Shown: piece by piece, positions 6,366-12,844 of the stretch
Layout of the letters: every line of letters starts with the position of its first letter
Position numbering within the stretch: the first letter of the stretch is position 1
DNA from: Candidatus Eiseniibacteriota bacterium
Lineage (GTDB): Bacteria > Orphanbacterota > Orphanbacteria > Orphanbacterales > Orphanbacteraceae
Assembly (NCBI GenBank): GCA_024276995.1
Contig: JAJRWB010000032.1
Span: forward strand, 1-12,844
Length of the DNA: 12,844 nt
Direction of reading: 5' to 3'
Translations under genes and position numbers: made by a program
The notes under the pieces: generated by a model
What the model was told of the DNA's origin: nothing
What the model saw: only the letters and a program-made list of their open reading frames with translations
The model's database searches: none

Positions 6366-7301
6366 TCAGCACTCTCCGCCGAGGGGCGCTCCCTCGAGGA
6401 AGGAGGTTCCGGCGAGGAGCTGCAGATCCCCCATCCGCTTCCTCCCCGGGAACTGCACTTCGCGAAGCCGGACGGCGCCTTCGCCGGCGGCCACGACCAG
6501 ACCCTTCGCACGGCGAGCGTGAAGCACCGTCCCCGTAGCGCCGCCGCCAACGACCTGTTCGGCGGCGTACACCCGCAGGTTTTTCCCGGCGGCCACGGTC
6601 CACGCCACCGGCTTCGGGTTCATCGCCCTCACGAGACGGACGATCCGCGCTGCGCCGGCCGACCAGTCGATCCGGGCGGTGCTCTTCTCGATTCGAGGAG
6701 CGTACGTCGCCGCGCGATCGTCCTGCGCCGTCCGCGGGCAATCGCCCGCCTCGAGGCGGCGGAGCGTTTCGACGAGGAGCGACGCGCCGAGCGAAGCGAG
6801 ACGGGACGCGAGGGAGCCAGCGGTCTCATCGGCGTCGATGGTCAGTTCCCGGCGAAGGAGCATCGTCCCCGTGTCGATCCCTTCGTCGATCATCATGGTG
6901 GTGATGCCGGTCACTTCGTCTCCCTCGAGAATGGCATGCTCGATCGGGGCGGGTCCCCGGTGACGGGGGAGAAGAGAGGCGTGCACGTTCACGCACCCGA
7001 TGCGCGGCGCGTCGAGAAACCACCGCTTCAGTATCTTTCCGTACGCAACCACCACCGCCGCATCGACCGACAGGGCGTGGATCTTCTCCTCCCACTCCGA
7101 CCGAACGAGCCTTTCGGGTTGCCAAACGGGGATTCCGCCGTCCGACGCGACTTCCTTAACCGGTGAGGGAGTTGGGGCGCGTCCGCGGCCTTTCGGCCTG
7201 TCGGGCATGGTGAGCGCAGCGGCAACGTGATGCTCCGAGTCGATGAGCGCTTCGAGTGTGGGAACGGCGAAACGGGGCGTGCCGGCGAAAAGAAGCTTCA
7301 C
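6366..7301 (-). CDS. fmt: Methionyl-tRNA formyltransferase
   Basis: Formylates Met-tRNAfMet with 10-formyl-tetrahydrofolate for translation initiation. The 311 residues match the family. The N-terminal Rossmann-like catalytic domain starts FAGTPRFAVP, with MPDRPKGRGR (32-41) in the tRNA-contacting loop region and the signature VNVHASLLPRHRGPAPI (104-120). The catalytic triad Asn105, His107 and Asp143 (IDEGIDTG) is intact. The C-terminal OB-fold domain covers about 206-305. The start is GTG at 7301-7299, overlapping the yajC stop (GTGA), with AAGGAG 5 bases upstream inside yajC. The longer open frame to 7523 only shadows yajC. No peptide deformylase gene (def), the usual partner, is next to it. 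Confidence 0.96.
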   Translation of the reverse strand: MKLLFAGTPRFAVPTLEALIDSEHHVAAALTMPDRPKGRGRAPTPSPVKEVASDGGIPVWQPERLVRSEWEEKIHALSVDAAVVVAYGKILKRWFLDAPRIGCVNVHASLLPRHRGPAPIEHAILEGDEVTGITTMMIDEGIDTGTMLLRRELTIDADETAGSLASRLASLGASLLVETLRRLEAGDCPRTAQDDRAATYAPRIEKSTARIDWSAGAARIVRLVRAMNPKPVAWTVAAGKNLRVYAAEQVVGGGATGTVLHARRAKGLVVAAGEGAVRLREVQFPGRKRMGDLQLLAGTSFLEGAPLGGEC

Positions 7302-7630
7302 TCCGTCTCCTTGCCGAGAACATTCTCCACGGCGCCGCGGAGCACTTCGAGTTTCACATTTTCTCCCACCCGCAGGACGATGATCTTCTCCTTCTCCTTC
7401 ACGCCGACCACCGTACCGATCAGCCCACCGCGGGTGACCACGCGGTCCCCCTTCTTCACGCCGCCGAGCATCGCTTCGCGCTGCTTCTGCTTCTTGAGCT
7501 GCGGCCCGAGGTAGATGAACCACCAGACGAACAGGAGGCTGCTAAAGAGAAAGAGAAGACTCGACCAGCCCCCCCCCTGTGCTTTTTCGCCGCCCGAGGC
7601 GCCGAGACCGAGCAGTGCGATCCAGTCCAT
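7298..7630 (-). CDS. yajC: Preprotein translocase subunit YajC
   Basis: A small inner-membrane accessory of SecYEG that associates with SecD and SecF. The 110 residues match the family length. One membrane helix spans about 23-42 (LLFLFSSLLFVWWFIYL), followed by the typical P-LKKQK-RE basic stretch and a soluble tail with GGVKKGDRVVTRGGLIGTV (56-74). A Gly-rich ASGGEKAQGGG precedes the helix. ATG 7630 has GGAGG upstream; an in-frame start 15 codons earlier has no support. Position directly after tgt is classical, but secD, which normally follows, is absent and fmt follows through a GTGA overlap. Confidence 0.93.
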   Translation of the reverse strand: MDWIALLGLGASGGEKAQGGGWSSLLFLFSSLLFVWWFIYLGPQLKKQKQREAMLGGVKKGDRVVTRGGLIGTVVGVKEKEKIIVLRVGENVKLEVLRGAVENVLGKETE

Positions 7631-7689
7631 ATGATCCCTCCGAAGATGGTTGGCCGGTCCGAAGCCGCGACACATGCCGCCGCCCCGCG

Positions 7690-7718
7690 ATTCTCCCCCA
7701 TCGCCGCGGCGGGGGCAA
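7690..7718 (-). promoter_or_regulatory. Weak candidate promoter for yajC and the genes after it
   Basis: On the reverse strand TTGCCC (7718-7713) and GAGAAT (7695-7690) are 17 bases apart, each matching consensus at 4 of 6. It would start transcription near 7683, in the 105-base tgt-yajC gap and just after a hairpin at the tgt stop. The sequence evidence alone is weak. Confidence 0.25.
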
Positions 7719-7722
7719 CCGG

Positions 7723-9048
<1,326 letters not shown>

Positions 9049-9070
9049 CGGCTCTTCCTCTTGTGCAACG

Positions 9071-10858
9071 CTAACGGATCAGGAGCATCCGCTTCGAATC
9101 GGAGAGTCTCCCCGCGTCGAGGCGGTAGAAATACACCCCCGACGGCGCCTCGAGGCCGGCGTCATCGAGACCATCCCAGCCGTACGTATGGGTTCCGCCG
9201 GTGAGTTGCTCCCCCGAGACGAGACTGCGCACCAGGCGGCCGGCGGTGTTGTAGATCACGAGAGACGCGTCCGCCGGCCCGGGAAGGACGAAGGAGATCG
9301 ACGTCGTCGGGTTGAACGGATTCGGCCGGTTCGGCTCGAGGCCGAACGCTTTCCGTCCCGGGATGGCGTCCGCCACGCCGGTGGTGACCACACCGTCCGA
9401 GATCGTGAGATCGTACGATGTGTCGCCCCCCGATTTCTTCGGATACACCACGAGTACCGCCACCTGGCTCAGTTCCGACGCGGGCCGCGAGACCGTGTAG
9501 TCCGCCGTGAGACTCGCGTCGAGAGGAATGTCCTCCCTTTCCCAACCACCGCCATAGGCGCTCTTCACCTTGAGAAGAGCAACCACCGCCGGCGCACGGT
9601 TCGCGTTGAGCCCGGCGAACTGGACACGGATCGTTCCGGTAAGGCTCGTCATTCCTTTACATTTGAACACATGGGACGCCATGTTCGGAATCGTTCCCGA
9701 CGTGGTGTATGGATAGCTCGAGGCGGTCAGGTTCGCGGTGGTCCCCGGGATGGTCACGGGGAACGCCGCCGCCTCGCCGTACCCGGGAAGAGACGTCGTA
9801 GCGAACGTGCCGACGAGGTAGTTCCACACGGCGAAGTTGGTAAAACCGTCGCGGAAACTCGATCCGTGGTTGAGAAACACTTCGTTGTAGCTCGTGGTCA
9901 CCGATTCGAGAGGAAAGTCCCTTCTCCTTATGGCGTGCTCGAGCACCGTGCCCGGTCCGAAGTCCTCCTCGATGTAATGCTGCCAGATGCAATCCTCGTA
10001 GCTCGCCCCGCCGCCGCTGTCGAGGGGCGTTCCCGGCGCGACGATGTTGTTGCCCGAGGAGAGATAGTTGTAGTAGTCGTTCGTGTCGTCGAACACCATG
10101 TCTTCCATCCACGTGGCGTCCATCTCCTCCCAACCACCCCACGACCCGGTGTTCATCTGCGACGCATGCTTGAATTCATGCGCCACCGTCGCCTTCGCCG
10201 CGCCGAGCTGGTTTCCGTCGGGATCGCTGTTCGACGGGAACCCGGCGAAATCGTTCTCCACCACGATGTAACTCGATCCGCCTCCGGTGCTCACCGTGTA
10301 ACCGTAGGCGCCCATATTCTGGAAGGAAATCGCATACGTCCCTCCGCCCACGACGGGCGCTTCGAATCCCATATGGACGATTTCCGCGTTCCACGAAGAG
10401 TCGGCGTATTCCGCCACGCGCTCGACGTAGTCGGGAACACCGTTCGCCGGATTCACATCCGCCGACGGCACGGCGTTTCCACCGGACGTCGAGTAGGTAA
10501 GCGTGAAATACCCGGCCGGACTCGTGTACGTCGCCGCGACCTTCCCTGCGGCGCCGGGCGAAGCGAGCATGGCATCGAGGGCGGTCGCCGTCGCCGGGGC
10601 GAGAGAACCGCGAAGCGAACGGTACTCCTCGAGAATTCCGGTAAAACACTTGAGCGGCAGATCGTTCTCGTCTGCAAGGTTCGGCCGAACGGCAGTCGGA
10701 TCGAAGGCGTACGAGAAGAGCTGAACGAGCGCCTCCTCGCGGCTGATCGTTCCGTCGTCCACCGCGGCGGCGACACGGGAAGAAAAACCCGCCCGCGCGG
10801 CGATGGGAAAGATGATGAATGCAAGGATGAGAGCGACGGCCGGGTAACGCGACTTCAT
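9071..10858 (-). CDS. Exported MXAN_6640-type putative zinc metalloprotease with FlgD-Ig C-terminal domain
   Basis: A 595-residue secreted protein. Residues 1-23 are a Sec signal peptide ending ARA. Residues 24-110 resemble a propeptide (DDGTISREEALVQLFSYAFDP, then LPLKC with Cys71). The catalytic region, about 110-400, has ADVNPANGVPDYVERVAEYAD (133-153) and the zinc motif HEFKH (227-231), with His227 and His231 as ligands and Glu228 as general base; Glu252 in TWMEDMVF is a candidate third ligand. Residues 505-595 form a FlgD-Ig/type-A-like domain (RPNPFNP 511-517, VIYNTAGRLVRSL, GVYFYRL), also found on the protein at 420. The overall layout resembles the MXAN_6640 family named from Myxococcus xanthus; I judge this from pattern, not a search. 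The ATG at 10858 has GGAGG 6 bases upstream; the frame is open 8 codons higher without support. The gene has its own promoter and a 3' hairpin, and splits queA from tgt. Confidence 0.85.
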   Translation of the reverse strand: MKSRYPAVALILAFIIFPIAARAGFSSRVAAAVDDGTISREEALVQLFSYAFDPTAVRPNLADENDLPLKCFTGILEEYRSLRGSLAPATATALDAMLASPGAAGKVAATYTSPAGYFTLTYSTSGGNAVPSADVNPANGVPDYVERVAEYADSSWNAEIVHMGFEAPVVGGGTYAISFQNMGAYGYTVSTGGGSSYIVVENDFAGFPSNSDPDGNQLGAAKATVAHEFKHASQMNTGSWGGWEEMDATWMEDMVFDDTNDYYNYLSSGNNIVAPGTPLDSGGGASYEDCIWQHYIEEDFGPGTVLEHAIRRRDFPLESVTTSYNEVFLNHGSSFRDGFTNFAVWNYLVGTFATTSLPGYGEAAAFPVTIPGTTANLTASSYPYTTSGTIPNMASHVFKCKGMTSLTGTIRVQFAGLNANRAPAVVALLKVKSAYGGGWEREDIPLDASLTADYTVSRPASELSQVAVLVVYPKKSGGDTSYDLTISDGVVTTGVADAIPGRKAFGLEPNRPNPFNPTTSISFVLPGPADASLVIYNTAGRLVRSLVSGEQLTGGTHTYGWDGLDDAGLEAPSGVYFYRLDAGRLSDSKRMLLIR

Positions 10859-10864
10859 ACCGAT

Positions 10865-10869
10865 CCTCC
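10865..10869 (-). promoter_or_regulatory. Shine-Dalgarno site of the metalloprotease gene
   Basis: GGAGG on the reverse strand lies 6 bases before ATG 10858-10856. It selects this start over the ATG eight codons upstream and places the signal peptide at the very N-terminus. Confidence 0.8.
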
Positions 10870-10948
10870 GGAGTATTGGCAAACAACTGTACGGACCGAA
10901 TGGCGAAGGAGGGAGATCCAGTCGGGATATCTCGGGAGTGCAATCTTG

Positions 10949-10978
10949 ATCATACTACGGCTAGAGGCGTGCTGTCAA
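10949..10978 (-). promoter_or_regulatory. Strong sigma-70-like promoter for the metalloprotease gene, overlapping the queA stop
   Basis: On the reverse strand a perfect TTGACA (10978-10973) and TATGAT (10954-10949, 5 of 6) are 18 bases apart. The predicted start near 10942 gives a leader of about 84 bases. The queA stop codon TGA (10977-10975) lies inside the -35 box. The 10859-10974 gap shows no terminator for queA, so read-through from ruvB-queA is also possible. Confidence 0.7.
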
Positions 10979-12045
10979 CCGGAGAACGAGGGCGAACCTC
11001 CTGAATCGTTCGAATCTTGGAGGAGAAGACAACAATCCCCATACGAATAGAAGCGATAGCCCCGCTTCACGGCGAGGCGGTAGGCGCTTTTCATCCGCTC
11101 CGTGCCGCCGAGGGCGCATACGAGAAGGAAGAGGGAGGAACCCGGAAGGTGGAAATTGGTGAGTAGCCCGTCCACCACCGACGGCGTGTACGGCGGATGG
11201 ATGTAAAGGCCGGTTCTACCCGACCCGGCACGGACGCGCCCGTTCTCGGACGCACCCTCGAGGGTCCGCACCGCCGTCGTTCCCACGGCGATCACCCTGC
11301 CGCCGCGCTTCTTCGTCTCCTCCACCCGGCGGGCGGTCTCTTCGGGAATTGCGTATCGTTCCGGCTCGATGGTGTGATCCTCGATCCGCTCGGTCCGGAT
11401 CGGCCGGAACGTGCCGGGACCGACGTGGAGCGTCACGGCGGCGAAGCCGATGCCCGCATGTTCCAGGCGATCGATCAATTCTCGTGTGAAGTGAAGCCCC
11501 GCCGTCGGCGCCGCCACCGAACCTTTTTCGCGGGCGTACACCGTCTGGTATCGCTCGCGATCCGCTTCGTCCGGTTCCCGGCGGATATAGGGAGGCAGGG
11601 GAACGGCGCCGAACCTCTCGAGCGCCTCGAACGGGTCGGCGTCCCCACCGAGACGGACGATCCATTTCCCCTCGCCTCCGGGCGAGAGCGCCACACATTC
11701 CATATCGATGGCGGGAAAGAGGAGGCGCACTCCGGGAGCGATCTTCTTCGATGGACGCACCAGGAGGAGCCAACGGCGCCCCTCCCCCACCGGGTGCAGG
11801 AAAAGCGCCTCCACGGCACCGCCTGTTTCGAGGCGGCCCTCCACCCTGGCGGGGAAGACTTTCGAGTCGTTCACCACGAGGAGGTCGCCGGCGCGAAGGT
11901 GATCGGCGAGACGGCCCGCGGTGGAATCGACCGGCGCTTCGGACCCGGGAGAGAGCACCATCATCTTCGCCCCGTCGCGGACGGGAGCGGGACGCTGGGC
12001 GATACGGTCGGGAGGCAGCTCGAAATGAAAGTCGGAGAGAAGCAT
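10975..12045 (-). CDS. queA: S-adenosylmethionine:tRNA ribosyltransferase-isomerase QueA
   Basis: Transfers and isomerises the ribosyl group of SAM onto preQ1-tRNA to make epoxyqueuosine. The 356 residues match the family. Motifs are in order: LSDFHFELPPDRIAQRP (3-19); VVNDSKVFPARV (58-69); the signature SVAAPTAGLHFT (176-187); TLHVGPGTF (205-213); VGTTAVRTLE (254-263); GLLTNFHLPGSSLFLLV (293-309); and GYRFYSYGD (329-337). The last motif continues CCLL where other members usually have AMLI. ATG 12045 lies 5 bases after the ruvB stop and gives the usual N-terminus. GTG 12054-12052, overlapping that stop as GTGA, is an in-frame alternative adding three residues. Neither has a clear Shine-Dalgarno, so coupling to ruvB is likely. 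Confidence 0.96.
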   Translation of the reverse strand: MLLSDFHFELPPDRIAQRPAPVRDGAKMMVLSPGSEAPVDSTAGRLADHLRAGDLLVVNDSKVFPARVEGRLETGGAVEALFLHPVGEGRRWLLLVRPSKKIAPGVRLLFPAIDMECVALSPGGEGKWIVRLGGDADPFEALERFGAVPLPPYIRREPDEADRERYQTVYAREKGSVAAPTAGLHFTRELIDRLEHAGIGFAAVTLHVGPGTFRPIRTERIEDHTIEPERYAIPEETARRVEETKKRGGRVIAVGTTAVRTLEGASENGRVRAGSGRTGLYIHPPYTPSVVDGLLTNFHLPGSSLFLLVCALGGTERMKSAYRLAVKRGYRFYSYGDCCLLLQDSNDSGGSPSFSG

Positions 12046-12050
12046 GACGG

Positions 12051-12844
12051 TCACAGGAGGCGGTCGGTCTCGCCGCACTCCCCGCCGGGAGGGGTGATAC
12101 CGAGATGACGGTAGGCGCTCGCCGTGGCGACACGTCCCCTCGGCGTCCGCTTCAACAGCCCCTCGCGAAGGAGGAACGGCTCGTGCACCTCCTCGATAGT
12201 GTCCCGCTCTTCGCCCACCGACACGGCGAGCGTGCCGAGACCGACGGGCCCTCCGTCGAAGCGCCGCACCACCGCCTCGAGAATACGCAGGTCCATCCCA
12301 TCGAGCCCCAGTTCATCGACGCCGAGCCTCTCGAGGGCGTGCTTCGCCATGGCGCCGTCGATCCGTCCATTTCCCTCCACTTCCGCGAAGTCGCGGATCC
12401 TCCGGAGCAAGCGGTTCGCCACCCGGGGGGTGCCCCGGGAACGGCGGGCGATCTCCCGGGCGCCCTCCTCGTCGATGTCGACGCCGAGGATTCGCCCCGA
12501 ACGGAGAACAATGGCGTGAAGTTCCGACGTGGGATAGTGATCGATGTGGCACTCCACGCCGAAGCGGCTTCGCAGCGGCCGCGTGAGGAGGCCCGACCGG
12601 GTGGTGGCGCCCACGAGGGTGAAGGGGGGCAGCGTGAGCTTCACCGACCGCGCATTCGGTCCCTTGTCGATCATGATGTCGAGTTCGAAATCCTCCATCG
12701 CCTGATAGAGGTACTCCTCCACCACGCGACTGAGCCTGTGGATCTCGTCGACGAAGAAGATCGCCCTCGCCGGGAGGCTTGTTACGAGACCGGCGAGTTC
12801 GGCGGGTCGGTCGAGCACCGGGCCGGAAGAGTGGCGGATCTCGA
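12051..12844 (-). CDS. ruvB: Holliday junction branch migration ATPase RuvB, C-terminal fragment (runs off the right edge)
   Basis: The motor subunit of RuvABC branch migration. The visible 263 residues lack the N-terminus and Walker A loop, which lie outside the window. Fragment residues 5-9 (SSGPV) lead into Walker [10 protein letters not shown] (29-37), the beta-hairpin region [13 protein letters not shown] (57-69), sensor 1 LVGATTRSG (76-84), the arginine-finger stretch TRPLRSRFG (87-95) and sensor 2 [20 protein letters not shown] (136-155). The winged-helix domain follows with [26 protein letters not shown] (197-222) and [11 protein letters not shown] (230-240). The coding frame is open through the right edge, so an initiation codon at 12818 should not be used. 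ruvB followed by queA is a widely conserved order. Confidence 0.97.
   Translation of the reverse strand, partial: EIRHSSGPVLDRPAELAGLVTSLPARAIFFVDEIHRLSRVVEEYLYQAMEDFELDIMIDKGPNARSVKLTLPPFTLVGATTRSGLLTRPLRSRFGVECHIDHYPTSELHAIVLRSGRILGVDIDEEGAREIARRSRGTPRVANRLLRRIRDFAEVEGNGRIDGAMAKHALERLGVDELGLDGMDLRILEAVVRRFDGGPVGLGTLAVSVGEERDTIEEVHEPFLLREGLLKRTPRGRVATASAYRHLGITPPGGECGETDRLL

Noticed and set aside
5011-6522. 503-codon plus-strand open frame opposite rsmB and the end of fmt
   Set aside because: Shadow of rsmB; composition is Arg/Glu/Ala-rich and there is no ribosome site or recognisable domain.
6364-6741. 126-codon extension of rsmB into fmt
   Set aside because: Pure shadow of the fmt coding sequence; the ATG at 6363 gives the standard RsmB N-terminus.
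12046-12060. Possible preQ1 riboswitch before queA
   Set aside because: Only five bases separate ruvB and queA, so there is no room for an aptamer leader.

Overview
The window is GC-rich chromosomal DNA from a bacterium with a double membrane. Two exported proteins end in a C-terminal FlgD-Ig/type-A-like sorting domain (RPNPF at its start, GVYFYR near its end), and one of them is an MXAN_6640-type putative metalloprotease. That combination is common in uncultured FCB-group and neighbouring lineages such as Candidatus Eisenbacteria, Krumholzibacteriota and Latescibacterota. The lineage is an inference from protein content; there is no rRNA or tRNA gene here to fix it.

Region 1 (1-3623). The left edge holds the first 44 codons of ffh, the SRP GTPase, on the minus strand. 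Facing away from it are two plus-strand genes for exported proteins. The first is a large modular surface or secreted protein: signal peptide, tandem PPC domains, HYR/Ig-like domains, an Asp/Cys-rich stretch and a FlgD-Ig tail. It has a recognisable promoter, a strong Shine-Dalgarno site and an intrinsic terminator. The second is a small LysM protein with a C-terminal half I do not recognise.

Region 2 (3624-8932, all minus strand, transcribed right to left). This is a housekeeping run: tgt, yajC, fmt, rsmB, a membrane PASTA-only protein and rpe. From yajC to rpe the genes overlap or nearly touch, with three four-base stop/start overlaps (GTGA, TTGA, ATGA) and one 2-nt gap, so they look like one translationally coupled operon. 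The order fmt-rsmB-PASTA-rpe matches the Firmicutes order fmt-rsmB-...-prkC(PASTA kinase)-rsgA-rpe, but the protein here has no kinase domain.

Region 3 (8933-12844, minus strand). Incomplete ruvB is followed by queA. A metalloprotease gene with its own promoter and a long 3' hairpin then separates queA from tgt. ruvB-queA-tgt-yajC is a classic bacterial order, so the protease looks like an inserted, independently transcribed cargo gene. QueA and Tgt both act in queuosine tRNA modification, Fmt and RsmB in translation, YajC and Ffh in protein export, RuvB in recombination, and Rpe in the pentose phosphate pathway.

No rRNA, tRNA, CRISPR array, insertion sequence or prophage signal was seen. 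No gene-free stretch reaches 300 bases; the longest (134-419) holds the promoter and leader of the first exported protein and possibly the promoter of ffh. The most interesting items are the kinase-less PASTA protein at the PrkC position, the protease inserted into the queuosine cluster, and the two exported accessory genes lying against the strand of their housekeeping neighbours.
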